A stretch of 64,000 nt of DNA from Mucilaginibacter galii (GCF_014635825.1 NZ_BMDO01000002.1:1-64000); one strand, 5' to 3'; shown: positions 36,413 to 46,133, numbered from the stretch's first letter. Numbers and translations are program-made. The notes: generated by a model from the letters alone, not told the origin.

Positions 36413-38236
36413 ATGTTAAAAAAGTTACTTGTTGGCCTGCTTTGCCTGGGCTTTACCCATACCTATGCCGATACTATTAAAACCGACGTACTCGTCATAG
36501 GCGGCAGCGCCAGCGGTACGGCCGCGGCTTTGCAATGCGCACGCAGTAAAGTAAAGACCATATTGGTAGAACCAGGACCATGGCTGGGTGGCGAAATGAC
36601 CTCGGGCGGTATGTGTGTACTGGATGGTAACCGCAACCTGCCGTCGGGTATTTGGGGTGAGTTTCGTAAGCATGTGCGCGATTTTTATTTAAAGTCGCCC
36701 GGGTTTGATACCACGCAAAATGCCGTACTACGGTTTGAGCCTTATACCGGGGCGGCCATCCTCCGTAAAATGACCGACACGGTGAAAAACCTTACCCTCA
36801 AAATGAACACCCCTTATACCACCGTTAAAAAGAACGGCACGGGTTGGGAGGTAACCATTACCGAAAAAGGAAAAATTAATATTATTAAAGCGCAGGTACT
36901 CATAGATGCCACCGGTACCGGCGATGTAGCCGCTATGGCAGGTGTACCGTTCAGCACCGGTTTTGACAGCCGTAAAGATACCGGCGAACAACTGGCTCCC
37001 GAAAATGCCATTCCTGTTATACAAGATATTACCTGGTGTGCCGTGTTAAAAGATTATGGTAAGGGTACCGATAAAACTATTGCACAACCTGCCGGCTACA
37101 ACGCTGCTGCTTACGAAAGTTTAAAGGGTAAAGACCTGTTGAAAATGGTGTTGGGCGGTAAGCTTCCCAACAATAAATACATGATTAAATGGAGCGATGG
37201 TAACTCTTACAAAGCGTCTGTAGAGCAGCTCGACCCCAAGAATCGTGCACAATATTATAAGGAGACCCGCCTTAAAGTATTAGGACTGATCTACTTTTTA
37301 CAAACCGTTGGCGGCTTAAAAAACTTTAGTGTAACCGATGAGTTTGGAACCCCTGATGGTTTGCCGCCCATCCCCTACATGCGTGAGTACCGCCGGGCTA
37401 AAGGACAAATTCGTATGGTGCTGGACGATATTATGACGCCTTACAACCGCAGTTCTAAATTGTACCGTACGTCTATTGCCGTGGGCGATGCCTCGCCAGG
37501 GCAGCATTTTGTAGATAAACGCGGCCCGCAAACGGCTTACCCGCCATTTCCAGGCTATAGCGTGCCTATGGGGGCCTTAGTGGTAAAAGATTTTGATAAT
37601 TTACTGGTGACCGAAAAGGCCATGAGCACCACCCACCTGGTAAATGCCAGCACATTTTACCCGTCGGTGCAAATGGTAGTAGGGCAAGGCGCAGGTACGG
37701 TAGCCGCCTTTTGTGCGTTTTACAAAACCACTACCAGCAAGCTCAATGTTCGTTCGGTTCAGGGTGAATTACTTGATTTTAAAGGTTACCTGCTGCCATT
37801 TACAGATGTGCCTCTGACAGATCCAAACTTTCGTGCTATACAGCAAGTGGGCGCTACAGGTTTGCTACAAGGAATTGCCAAAGTTAATGGTAAAAATGCG
37901 GCTATCCTGTTTAAGCCGGATACCACTGTAAGTACCGCCGAAGTAGAGCCGGTAATTAAAGAAATTTACACCCGTGCCTTTTTATGGTTTAACAAAACTA
38001 AGCCCGGCACCCAATTCACGGTAGGCAACCTGCTCTCTTTCATCAGCGAAATTACGCTGAGCGATCCGGAAACATTGCAAAAAACGTTAGAAAAGCAATG
38101 GCAAGCCAATTATAAGTTTACACAGGCTTATGATTTGAACCGCCCCATTACCCGCAGGGAGTTTGCGGTATTGACCAATAAATATTTAAACCCCTTTGCA
38201 CGCACTGTAGATTTGACGGGGAAGCTGGTGAATTAA
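36413..38236 (+). CDS. Exported FAD-dependent oxidoreductase
   Basis: 607 aa. Signal peptide MLKKLLVGLLCLGFTHTYAD, then an FAD-binding domain (VLVIGGSASGTAAALQCARS, with Ser in place of the third Gly of the usual GxGxxG). LVEPGPWLGGEMTSGGMCVLDGN and VLIDATGTGDVAAMAGVPFSTG are typical of the PF12831 family of FAD oxidoreductases. The C-terminal 100 residues (PVIKEIYTRAFLWFNKTKPG onward, ending LTNKYLNPFARTVD) resemble an S-layer-homology-like helical tail. The substrate is unknown; family members of Bacteroidota often act on glycan breakdown products. The gene is divergent from the amidase. Confidence 0.86.
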   Translation: MLKKLLVGLLCLGFTHTYADTIKTDVLVIGGSASGTAAALQCARSKVKTILVEPGPWLGGEMTSGGMCVLDGNRNLPSGIWGEFRKHVRDFYLKSPGFDTTQNAVLRFEPYTGAAILRKMTDTVKNLTLKMNTPYTTVKKNGTGWEVTITEKGKINIIKAQVLIDATGTGDVAAMAGVPFSTGFDSRKDTGEQLAPENAIPVIQDITWCAVLKDYGKGTDKTIAQPAGYNAAAYESLKGKDLLKMVLGGKLPNNKYMIKWSDGNSYKASVEQLDPKNRAQYYKETRLKVLGLIYFLQTVGGLKNFSVTDEFGTPDGLPPIPYMREYRRAKGQIRMVLDDIMTPYNRSSKLYRTSIAVGDASPGQHFVDKRGPQTAYPPFPGYSVPMGALVVKDFDNLLVTEKAMSTTHLVNASTFYPSVQMVVGQGAGTVAAFCAFYKTTTSKLNVRSVQGELLDFKGYLLPFTDVPLTDPNFRAIQQVGATGLLQGIAKVNGKNAAILFKPDTTVSTAEVEPVIKEIYTRAFLWFNKTKPGTQFTVGNLLSFISEITLSDPETLQKTLEKQWQANYKFTQAYDLNRPITRREFAVLTNKYLNPFARTVDLTGKLVN

Positions 38237-38294
38237 AGGAGACCCTGCCAAACCCTCCCCGGGAGGGAGGGCTTTAAATTTTAGATAAAAAACT

Positions 38295-38389
38295 TGTCAT
38301 TTCGAGCGATAGCGAGAAATCCTGTTTATCCATGGTTGTTGCAAACCTTGCATTTTGAACAAGAGCTCTCGTTATCGTTCGGGATGACA
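38295..38389. repeat. Degenerate TCATTNCGAG-type hairpin
   Basis: TGTCATTTCGAGCGATAGCG at the left is mirrored imperfectly by GCTCTCGTTATCGTTCGGGA and TGACA at the right. It belongs with the perfect copy at 30265-30344. Confidence 0.65.
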
Positions 38390-38578
38390 CAGCGTTTATT
38401 GTAGACACTTGCAATTATCGAGGTTGTCTTTCGCGCAAAACGAAGCAAATCGTGCATTGAAATATGGCAGTTTGCCTGTCGTGCAGAGATTGCTTTGCTA
38501 CCGCTCGCAATGACGATATCTTAAATTAATACCTTTCTCGTGAGATGTTGAAACAAGTCTTACATGACGGTAGTTCCT

Positions 38579-38620
38579 ACTACAGACTACAGACTACAGA
38601 CTACAGACTACAGACTACAG
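38579..38620. repeat. Six tandem copies of ACTACAG
   Basis: Exactly six 7-base units ACTACAG, 42 bp, directly before the PIG-L stop codon. A microsatellite-like tract outside coding sequence; copy number may vary between strains. Confidence 0.95.
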
Positions 38621-38625
38621 ACCAC

Positions 38626-41082
38626 TTACTTCGGCTTACTCAATAAATTCACAAATAGCCTATATGCACCCGGCACACCTGCAGGCAACTGGCGAAAAAA
38701 TGCCAGCGAGGTGTACACAAAACGTCCCTTACCGTAATTGGCAGTAATTAACGAACCTTTGTTAGGGGCTTCGCCGGCGTCGTTCATTTCCAATACGGTT
38801 TGATATTCGGGGGCAATGCTGCTTACAAAATAAAGGCCGCGTTCCTGTATCCAGCCGTCAAAGTCGGTTTGGGTAATTTTGTTGGGATAGTTTAACAGCG
38901 GACTTTGCGGGCTGGTTACCGTCACTTTGGCAAACTCGTCGGTCACGCGCTCGTTAACTACACGGAAAGGATATGGGCCAATTTGCTGCACCACCAAACC
39001 TGCAAAGTTATTATACTGAACCACTAGATTACCTCCATTTTTTACATAATCCATCAGCTTAGGCTGTTCAAATACCAGGCGCTGGTCTACATTGTAGGCA
39101 CGCACGCCGGTTACAATGGCATCATAAACCGAGAGGTCGCTGCTCATGATCTCGGCCTCGGTGAGTAGGTGCACCTCATAGCCCACCTGGCGCAGAGCCT
39201 CCGCTACGAAATCTCCGGCACCGGGCAGGTAGCCTATCTTTTTGCCGGTGGTCTTCAGATCAAGGTTAACCAATTTGGCCTGGGCGGGCGGAAACAAGGT
39301 AATGTTTGGAATATGCTCATAGCGGATGCGCTGTAAACCCATAGTATATGTTTTACCGTTGACCTTAACAGCAGCTTCGGCCAATGCATTTTTAGCATTG
39401 GCGGTTGGCGTAACGGTGAAGTCGGCCGTCCACTCGTCGCCTTTGCGTTTGTTGGTAAAGCTGGTAGCAGCCGGGCTAATTTGCCAGCCCGCTATCGGTT
39501 TAAGGCTAACGCTGCCACTGCCGTTCATAAAACTTTTGAGTTTTACCTGAAGGTTTTGCGGTTGCGTACCGTTATATATGTATACTTTATTCTCTATAGT
39601 AGCCGTAACCGGTGGTGCTACCTCAATAGGCTGGTACACTTCCCCGCGCACAGGGTCTACATATTTGTAAACCAGGCGGCGGGTATAATGAAGCAGTTTT
39701 CCTTCTATGGCGAAATCATAGGTAACGGTGAGCAGATCAGGGTTTTCGGGGTTACCTGCAAGCTTGTCATCAGGCAGGTTATAGGCTCCTATATTGTGCG
39801 GCGATTCGAGCCAGTAAGGTTGGGTAATTTTATCGGCCAGGGCTTTAATAGTGTATTGCTGCACCTGGTTGGCTGGTATTACCAAACCGGGACTGCCAAA
39901 ATCTTGTGTTTTGTTTTGAATACTAATGCTGTGCAGTTTTACCTTGTTGCTGTAACGGTTCAACACCTGCGAGCGGATGGCAATACTATCGCCCAGGGCA
40001 TAGGTAGGCTCGGTAGCATAGCTTTCAAACCATAGGCCCGCGCAGGTAGCGATCAGGTTATCCATTTCTTTCAGCTTTTGCGTGCGCCAGTAAGCATCGG
40101 TTACTTTTTCAATTTTGGTGCGCAACTGTATCAACGCAGGTACCGAAGCTTCGGGGCGGTCGGCATCAAAGGCTTTGCTAATGATGGAAAGATTGGTGGC
40201 AATATCCTCGCCGCCTTTTATACGTTTCCAGTTGGTTGTGGTACCATCAAGCAGGTCGGTTGCCGGAGCATCGCCCAACAAAGTCTTAAAATATTCTAAT
40301 GATTCGCCACGTTGCCTGGCCGTACCAAAGCCCTGCGATTTATGGTTAGAGCGGCTTTCGGCAGCAATTTCGCCGTAGCCTTTGCCCAAAACAGGGTTAT
40401 AAACGCCTACATCTATCTTGAACTGATCGTTAGCGGTGGTGTTGGTGCTGCCAAAGTTAAAGGTGTTCCACAGTAAGCGTTTGGCTTGCCATGGTTGTAC
40501 ATATTTTAATTGCTCGGGGTAGCGCTTAGGGTCGGCAGCGGCGGTAAAGGCTTCCTGCGCTAATATGGCCGATGAGGTGTGGTGGCCGTGACCGCCCTCG
40601 CCCGTGGTAGGAAAACGGCAGATCATTACATCGGGTTTAAACTGGCGTATTACCCAAACCATATCACCCAAAATTTTATCACGATCCCATATTTTTAAAG
40701 TTTCATCCGGTCCTTTTGAAAATCCAAAATCGTTGGCACGGGTAAAAAACTGTTCGGCACCATCGGCGCGGCGGGCGGCCAGCAGTTCCTGCGTACGAAT
40801 AAGACCCAGCAGTTCGGCCTGTTCGTTACCTATAAGGTTTTGTCCGCCATCGCCGCGGGTTAATGCCAGGTAGCCGGTGCGGTAACCTTTTTCCTGCGCC
40901 AGGTAAGCCAGCAGGCGGGTGTTCTCATCGTCGGGATGGGCGGCAACATAAAGTACACTGCCCAGCACGCCCAATTTCTTAAACTGCTGCCTTATAGTGC
41001 TTGCATCTGCCGGAGGCGATGTTTGCGCCCAGGTACAGTTAATCAGGAGTTGAAGGATGATAAAAAGTCTGAAGAATTTCAT
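38626..41082 (-). CDS. Large exported PIG-L (LmbE-like) deacetylase with ThuA-like C-terminal domain
   Basis: 818 aa. Signal peptide ending INCTWAQ. A PIG-L/LmbE domain (about 40-260) shows the zinc motif AAHPDDE (His49, Asp51, Asp52) and FPTTGEGGHGHHTSSAI with the third His. A central beta-rich segment follows, and a C-terminal GATase/ThuA-like domain (about 600-818: GYEVHLLTEAEIM, YDAIVTGVRAYN, YVKNGGNLVVQYNN). PIG-L enzymes remove N-acetyl groups from glucosamine units; in Bacteroidota such long forms lie near glycan-degradation genes. Its target is not known. It faces the TetR gene with a shared upstream region. Confidence 0.88.
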   Translation of the reverse strand: MKFFRLFIILQLLINCTWAQTSPPADASTIRQQFKKLGVLGSVLYVAAHPDDENTRLLAYLAQEKGYRTGYLALTRGDGGQNLIGNEQAELLGLIRTQELLAARRADGAEQFFTRANDFGFSKGPDETLKIWDRDKILGDMVWVIRQFKPDVMICRFPTTGEGGHGHHTSSAILAQEAFTAAADPKRYPEQLKYVQPWQAKRLLWNTFNFGSTNTTANDQFKIDVGVYNPVLGKGYGEIAAESRSNHKSQGFGTARQRGESLEYFKTLLGDAPATDLLDGTTTNWKRIKGGEDIATNLSIISKAFDADRPEASVPALIQLRTKIEKVTDAYWRTQKLKEMDNLIATCAGLWFESYATEPTYALGDSIAIRSQVLNRYSNKVKLHSISIQNKTQDFGSPGLVIPANQVQQYTIKALADKITQPYWLESPHNIGAYNLPDDKLAGNPENPDLLTVTYDFAIEGKLLHYTRRLVYKYVDPVRGEVYQPIEVAPPVTATIENKVYIYNGTQPQNLQVKLKSFMNGSGSVSLKPIAGWQISPAATSFTNKRKGDEWTADFTVTPTANAKNALAEAAVKVNGKTYTMGLQRIRYEHIPNITLFPPAQAKLVNLDLKTTGKKIGYLPGAGDFVAEALRQVGYEVHLLTEAEIMSSDLSVYDAIVTGVRAYNVDQRLVFEQPKLMDYVKNGGNLVVQYNNFAGLVVQQIGPYPFRVVNERVTDEFAKVTVTSPQSPLLNYPNKITQTDFDGWIQERGLYFVSSIAPEYQTVLEMNDAGEAPNKGSLITANYGKGRFVYTSLAFFRQLPAGVPGAYRLFVNLLSKPK

Positions 41083-41235
41083 GGAATGGCAAACCGTGTT
41101 TGATCAGGTTAATGTACAAATATTAAAAACAATTCAACAAAGCCTTGCATTTAATTAAATCAGTCTTCACATATATTAATAATTCCGCATCCCATATTAA
41201 AATATCTTTCAATACTATGACACAAACATTTTAAG

Positions 41236-41260
41236 TTAATCAATCGTTTGATTAATTTTG
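41236..41260 (+). promoter_or_regulatory. TetR operator overlapping the -7 box
   Basis: TTAATCAA (41236-41243), TCGT, and TTGATTAA (41248-41255) make a perfect palindrome of 8-bp arms. The -7 box TAATTTTG (41253-41260) overlaps its right arm. The gene starts 12 bp later. This is a plausible self-operator of the adjacent TetR protein, which would then control the whole regulator-efflux operon. Confidence 0.8.
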
Positions 41261-41272
41261 CAGAACGAAAGA

Positions 41273-41920
41273 ATGGAAAAGGAAAAGATTGATAAAAAAG
41301 ACCATATACTGGATGTAGCCGAAAGGGTATTTGCAGAGCATGGTTTTGACGGCGCTTCTACCCGTTTAATTTCGGGCGAAGCCGGCGTGAACATGGCGAT
41401 GCTTAATTACTACTTCGGGTCGAAGGAGGGTTTACTGCTATCCATATTTGAGCGCAGAACGGCCACCTTTCGTGATTTGATCCACGTTATTGGCAAAAAC
41501 GAAAGTATTAGCTCCTGGCAAAAAGTAGTAGAATATATTGAAGCCTATATAGGCAGGGTTTTTAATAATAACTGCTTCCAGAAAATGATACACCAAGAAA
41601 TGAGTGTACGCCGTACCGGAGAACTTGCCGATAAGATCACCAACATGATTATGCTGAATGTGAACGAGTTTCGCAAGATATTGCACGAAGGGATTGAGAA
41701 GGGTGAGTTTAAGCGCGACATTGATACCGACATGGTAGTAGCTACCGTATTTGGTGTAAAAAGCCAGTTGCTTAATGCACCGCAAATTTGCTCGCTCATG
41801 TTAGGCTACGATACCCAGGATCCTCAAAATATGGAAGAAAAGTTGAAACCCCGCGTTATTGACTATCTCAAAAAACTACTTAAGTCTTATTTACTCATTG
41901 AAAATGACAACGCTAAATAA
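41273..41920 (+). CDS. TetR-family regulator of the efflux operon
   Basis: 215 aa. N-terminal helix-turn-helix (about 8-55): DHILDVAERVFAEHGFDGAS, LISGEAGVNMAMLNYYFGSKEGLLLSIF. The rest is the helical ligand domain. It probably represses its own promoter through the palindrome at 41236-41255 and is relieved by a toxic compound. ATG 41273 chosen; a TTG at 41258 overlaps the -7 box, so it cannot be the start. The TolC gene begins 13 bp after its stop, so transcription continues into it. Confidence 0.92.
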   Translation: MEKEKIDKKDHILDVAERVFAEHGFDGASTRLISGEAGVNMAMLNYYFGSKEGLLLSIFERRTATFRDLIHVIGKNESISSWQKVVEYIEAYIGRVFNNNCFQKMIHQEMSVRRTGELADKITNMIMLNVNEFRKILHEGIEKGEFKRDIDTDMVVATVFGVKSQLLNAPQICSLMLGYDTQDPQNMEEKLKPRVIDYLKKLLKSYLLIENDNAK

Positions 41921-41933
41921 TAAAATCACACCT

Positions 41934-43274
41934 ATGTTAAAAAGGCTGTTGCCCGGGCAATTAAGCTTTGGTATTACCGTAGCGCTTGCAGGCCTGCTGT
42001 TGGGTAGCACCGCTTATGCGCAGGAAAGGCCCATTACCTTACAAGAAGCCATTAAGCTGGGCTTAGATAACAGCAAAACCCTTAAACTATCGCAAAGCCG
42101 GATAGATGAGGCGGTATCGCGCTACAACCAGGCTAAAGATCGTGCTCTACCTACGGGTAATGCGAGTTTTGCCTACAGCCGTGCGCAAATACCGGCCAAC
42201 ACGCTTAATTTGGGCGAAGAGTCTATTACTTTACCTAAAAGTGCCAATGCCAACTTAGGCATCGTTTCGGTAGAGGAAGTAATTTACGGCGGTGGCCGTT
42301 ACCGTTACGCCAAAGAGTCTACCGATTTATTGGTTCAGGTAGCCAAACTCGATGTAGATGTAAACCGCGAGCAAATTGCTTACAATATTGTAAACTCTTA
42401 CTATAACCTTTACCGGGTGCTGCAAAGCAAAACCATTGTAGAGCAAAACCTCAAGGCTATTGATCAGCAAATACACCAGTCACAACGTTTTTTTGAACAA
42501 GGCCTGGTAACCAAAAATGATGTTTTGCGTTTCCAACTGCAACGCGCTAACGTGGAGCTTAACGGTATAGACCTGGAGAACAATCGCAAGATCATTAACT
42601 ACAACCTGCTTATTTTATTAGGTTTGCCCGAAAGTACGCAACTTACCATTGCACAAGTGAACGAAGGCGAACGCGCTATTGCACCTTTAAACAGCTATAT
42701 TGACAGTGCCCTTGCCCAGCGCCAGGAAGTAAGACAACAGGAACTGCGCACCAAGGTTGCCGAAACTAACATTAAAGATATACGCGCCCAAAAGCTGCCT
42801 ACCCTGGCTGCTACCGCAGGTTTATATTATGTAGACGTATCGGCCAACCCGCTGCCTACCAGCGGTCATTACATAACCCCGCTTACAGCTGGCCTTTCGC
42901 TGTCATGGAACTTTGGCTCGCTTTGGAACAACAAGAACCGTGTAACCGAAGCCCGTATACAGCGCGATGAAACCGTTATTAACAAAGGTATTATTACCGA
43001 TAATGTTAAGAACGAGGTAAACGAAAGTTATCAGAACTACCTAAAATCTATACAGCGTATTAAACTGCTCGAAACCTCTATTGCACAGGCCACTGAGAAT
43101 AACCGTATTCAAAGTTCAAAATATGCCAATGCAACCGCTTCGGCTACAGACCGCGCCGATGCCGAAACATTATTGTACCAGGCGCAAATTAACCTTGAAC
43201 TGGCCCGTGCCGATGCAGGGCTGGCTTACTACAACCTGTTAAAAGCAACCGGAAAACTCACTAAATTAAACTAA
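41934..43274 (+). CDS. TolC-family outer-membrane efflux protein
   Basis: 446 aa. Signal peptide MLKRLLPGQLSFGITVALAG ending AYAQ. Two OEP repeats of long helices (about 30-230 and 235-446): ITLQEAIKLGLDNSKTLKLS, NIVNSYYNLYRVLQSKTIVEQ, VNESYQNYLKSIQRIKLLE. It forms the trimeric exit duct for the EmrA/EmrB-like pair downstream. An ATG at 41904 is also possible and would overlap the regulator gene by 17 bp; 41934 gives the better signal peptide. Confidence 0.92.
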   Translation: MLKRLLPGQLSFGITVALAGLLLGSTAYAQERPITLQEAIKLGLDNSKTLKLSQSRIDEAVSRYNQAKDRALPTGNASFAYSRAQIPANTLNLGEESITLPKSANANLGIVSVEEVIYGGGRYRYAKESTDLLVQVAKLDVDVNREQIAYNIVNSYYNLYRVLQSKTIVEQNLKAIDQQIHQSQRFFEQGLVTKNDVLRFQLQRANVELNGIDLENNRKIINYNLLILLGLPESTQLTIAQVNEGERAIAPLNSYIDSALAQRQEVRQQELRTKVAETNIKDIRAQKLPTLAATAGLYYVDVSANPLPTSGHYITPLTAGLSLSWNFGSLWNNKNRVTEARIQRDETVINKGIITDNVKNEVNESYQNYLKSIQRIKLLETSIAQATENNRIQSSKYANATASATDRADAETLLYQAQINLELARADAGLAYYNLLKATGKLTKLN

Positions 43275-43297
43275 ACATCTCCCACAGCAATACTACA

Positions 43298-44359
43298 ATG
43301 GCACAAGAACAAGAAGTACAACAAGAAGAAAAGAAGAAACCAAACCGCGTTATCCCTATCATATTAGCTATAGTGGTTATTGGCGGCTTAATTTTCGGTG
43401 TGAAAGAATACATTTATTCTACCAAGCACGAAGATACCGACGATGCGCAGATTGATGCCGACATTAGCCCCGTGGTTGCCCGCGTAGGTGGTTATGTTGA
43501 CAGTATATTTTTTGAAGATAACCAGCACGTTGAAAAAAACCAGGAACTGGTGAAGATTGACGACCGCGACTATAACGTAAAGTTAGAGCAGGCACAAGCA
43601 GCTCAGCAAGGTGCAGGTGCTAACGTTGGCGTAGGCGAATCGCAAATTTATACTAACCAGGCCAACTCTGCCAGTGCCCGTGCAGAAGTAACTTCGGCAC
43701 GCGCCAGGCTCGAAAAAATGCAAAAAGATTATGCGCGTTACGCTAACCTGATCAAAGACGGCTCAATTACGCAGCAGCAATTTGACCAGGCTAAATCTGA
43801 CCTGGATGTAGCACGAGCCAATTACCAGGCATCACAGGATAAATATGCTGCAGCGCAGCGCCAGGTAGGTACTACCCGCAGCCAGTTAAAGGTAACTAAT
43901 ACAGGTGTTGACCAAAGGCAGGCTGATGTTGATTTTGCCAAGTTGCAGTTAACCTACACTACCATTAAAGCACCAGCCAGTGGTATTACCTCTAAAAAGA
44001 GCGTACAGTTAGGCCAATTGGTACAAGCCGGACAAACCTTGTTTTCTGTAGTGAACGATAACAGTTTATACATTACAGCAAACTTTAAAGAAACGCAGTT
44101 AGAGCACTTACGCAACGGACAAAAAGTGAAAGTTGAAGTGGATGCTTTCCCTGACCTTGACCTAGAAGGAACCGTTTATAATTTCTCTCCGGCCACTGGT
44201 GCGCGTTTCTCTTTATTACCGCCCGATAATGCTACCGGCAACTTTGTTAAAGTAGTACAACGTGTGCCTGTAAAGATCAAATTAAATGCTAAAAAAGAAG
44301 TTTTAGACAAGCTGCGCGCAGGTATGAGCGTAAACGTGTCTGTTTCTATAAAAGATTAA
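43298..44359 (+). CDS. EmrA-type membrane-fusion protein (HlyD family)
   Basis: 353 aa. One N-terminal membrane helix (about 17-36, RVIPIILAIVVIGGLIFGV) anchors it; then a biotinyl-lipoyl half (DDAQIDADISPVVARVGGYV), a coiled-coil hairpin (about 105-210) and the second half (TTIKAPASGITSKKSVQLGQ). It bridges the inner-membrane pump and TolC across the periplasm. The gene starts 23 bp after the TolC gene and ends 5 bp before the pump. Confidence 0.94.
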   Translation: MAQEQEVQQEEKKKPNRVIPIILAIVVIGGLIFGVKEYIYSTKHEDTDDAQIDADISPVVARVGGYVDSIFFEDNQHVEKNQELVKIDDRDYNVKLEQAQAAQQGAGANVGVGESQIYTNQANSASARAEVTSARARLEKMQKDYARYANLIKDGSITQQQFDQAKSDLDVARANYQASQDKYAAAQRQVGTTRSQLKVTNTGVDQRQADVDFAKLQLTYTTIKAPASGITSKKSVQLGQLVQAGQTLFSVVNDNSLYITANFKETQLEHLRNGQKVKVEVDAFPDLDLEGTVYNFSPATGARFSLLPPDNATGNFVKVVQRVPVKIKLNAKKEVLDKLRAGMSVNVSVSIKD

Positions 44360-44364
44360 ATTAA

Positions 44365-45912
44365 ATGGCCGAAGTAGGATTTAAAAAGTGGATCATTACC
44401 ATTACGGTAATTACAGCTTCGTTACTGGAGCTTATTGATACCACCATTGTTAACGTATCCTTGCCAACCATACAAGGTAACCTGGGTGCCACGTTAGAAG
44501 ACGTGGCCTGGATTACCACCGGCTACGCTGTAGCCAACGTAATTATCTTACCTATGTCGGGTTGGCTGGGTAGCTTTTTTGGGCGAAAAAATTACTTTTT
44601 AGCCTCCATTGTTATATTCACTATCGCTTCTTTTTTATGCGGTAATGCCACCTCCTTAACAGAGCTTATTCTGTTCCGTATTTTACAGGGTATGGCCGGC
44701 GGTGGTTTAATATCTACCTCTCAGGCTATATTGTTAGAAACCTGGCCGCGCGAGCAGGTAGGTACGGCAACGGCTTTGTTTGGTTTAGGTGCCGTGGTAG
44801 GCCCTACTGTAGGCCCAACCATTGGCGGTTACATTACCGACCATTTTTCGTGGCCATGGATATTTTATGTGAACATACCCGTAGGTATACTGGCGGCTAT
44901 ATTCACGGTGATGTACATAAGGCCCACGGAGAAAACGGGGCGAAACAATCCAATTGACTGGTGGGGCATTGCCTTGCTGGCCGTAGCAGTAGGCAGTTTG
45001 CAAACTATATTAGAAAAGGGCGAATCGGAAGATTGGTTTGCCACGCCTTACATTACCTTTTTAACAGCAACCTCTGTAATTGGCGTATTGCTGTTTGTTT
45101 GGCGCGAGTTAAGCACCGACCATCCTATTGTGAATTTTAGCATTATGCGGCACCGGAGCTTCTCCATAGGGATGTTTACTTCTTTTATATTAGGCTTTGG
45201 TTTGTATGGGTCGGTATTCGTGTTCCCTGTATTTTGCCAGGCCCTGTTAGGCTTCTCGGCGCAGCAAACGGGCGAGCTCTTGTTTCCAGGTGGGTTGTTT
45301 ACCATAGCGATGATGCCTTTTGTAGGTAAAATGCTTAATAAGGGCGTCCCGGCGCAGTTTATGGCTACCATTGGCATGTTCCTGTTCTTTGTATTTACCC
45401 ACATGCTGGCAGGCTCTACCCTGCAAACCGGCCGTAACGACTTTTTCTGGCCGCTGGCTATCCGCGGTATAGGTATGGCCTTATTGTTTGTTCCTCTAAC
45501 CACGCTGGCTATATCCGACTTGAAAGGGGCCGAAATTGGCCAGGGTGCAGGTTTGAATAACATGATGCGCCAACTGGGCGGATCGTTCGGTATTGCGGCT
45601 TTAACCACGTTGATACACATCCGTCAGCAAGGGCACCGTAACAACCTGCTGGTAAATGTTAACCAGTACAACCCCGCGTTTAATGACAGGCTGCAAGGCA
45701 TGATCCATAACTTTATGGCACATGGCAAAAGCATGATAGATGCTACCAAGATGGCTTATGCTTCTATGGATGGTATTATTACCCGGCAGGCTATGCTGTT
45801 AACTTACGATGATGCTTACTGGCTTACCGGTTTGGTGATGCTGTTTTCGATACCGTTATTGTATCTGCAGCCTTTCAAAAAGAACCTGAAGGCAGCAGCC
45901 GATGTACACTAA
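44365..45912 (+). CDS. EmrB/QacA-type drug:proton antiporter (DHA2 MFS)
   Basis: 515 aa with about 14 membrane helices. Motif A-like SGWLGSFFGRKNYFLASI and motif C ALFGLGAVVGPTVGPTIGGY identify the DHA2 drug-export branch; ELIDTTIVNVSLPTIQG in helix 1 is the motif D1. It exports hydrophobic toxic compounds with protons, working with the two preceding proteins. The operon ends at the terminator right after its stop. Confidence 0.95.
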   Translation: MAEVGFKKWIITITVITASLLELIDTTIVNVSLPTIQGNLGATLEDVAWITTGYAVANVIILPMSGWLGSFFGRKNYFLASIVIFTIASFLCGNATSLTELILFRILQGMAGGGLISTSQAILLETWPREQVGTATALFGLGAVVGPTVGPTIGGYITDHFSWPWIFYVNIPVGILAAIFTVMYIRPTEKTGRNNPIDWWGIALLAVAVGSLQTILEKGESEDWFATPYITFLTATSVIGVLLFVWRELSTDHPIVNFSIMRHRSFSIGMFTSFILGFGLYGSVFVFPVFCQALLGFSAQQTGELLFPGGLFTIAMMPFVGKMLNKGVPAQFMATIGMFLFFVFTHMLAGSTLQTGRNDFFWPLAIRGIGMALLFVPLTTLAISDLKGAEIGQGAGLNNMMRQLGGSFGIAALTTLIHIRQQGHRNNLLVNVNQYNPAFNDRLQGMIHNFMAHGKSMIDATKMAYASMDGIITRQAMLLTYDDAYWLTGLVMLFSIPLLYLQPFKKNLKAAADVH

Positions 45913-45918
45913 AAAACA

Positions 45919-45949
45919 AAAGCCGTTCTGGAGTCAACAGAACGGCTTT
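45919..45949 (+). terminator. Terminator of the efflux operon
   Basis: AAAGCCGTTCTG (45919-45930) pairs with CAGAACGGCTTT (45938-45949) over a seven-base loop. Confidence 0.9.
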
Positions 45950-46097
45950 AAAGTAAAATCAAATTGTTTTTTATTTACCCGGCAAGCTTGTATTTTGTGG
46001 ATTTAAGACAAATATACCGTAGCCCGAAAGGCGTTTAATCTTGCTCTAATCTACTCCGCTTTTTAATTAAAAGCAAATTATTAAAATAAAAATTCAT

Positions 46098-46133
46098 AAA
46101 AAAGGAGCGTGAAATTGTTCACGCTCCTTTTTT
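46098..46133. terminator. Bidirectional terminator before the AhpD-like gene
   Basis: AAAAAAGGAGCGTGAA (46098-46113) pairs with TTCACGCTCCTTTTTT (46118-46133) around ATTG. It closes the minus-strand AhpD-like gene; A- and T-tracts allow action in both directions. Confidence 0.92.

Larger units (their letters stand above)
38237..38625. other. Repeat-rich spacer between two convergent genes
   Basis: 389 bp without a gene. In order: a CCCTCC/GGAGGG element (about 38247-38275), a degenerate TCATTTCGAG-type hairpin (38295-38389), a second TCGCAATGACG-ended half element (about 38465-38515), and six tandem ACTACAG units (38579-38620). No coding sequence is supported. Confidence 0.7.

Noticed and set aside
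38579-38620. Tandem ACTACAG units considered as a CRISPR array
   Set aside because: Unit is 7 bp with no spacers; it is a simple tandem repeat, and no cas genes are present.
39481-40035. 184-codon open frame opposite the PIG-L gene
   Set aside because: Antisense shadow; no family resemblance and no start context.
45048-45620. 190-codon open frame opposite the EmrB-like gene
   Set aside because: Antisense shadow; the plus-strand protein is complete and recognised.
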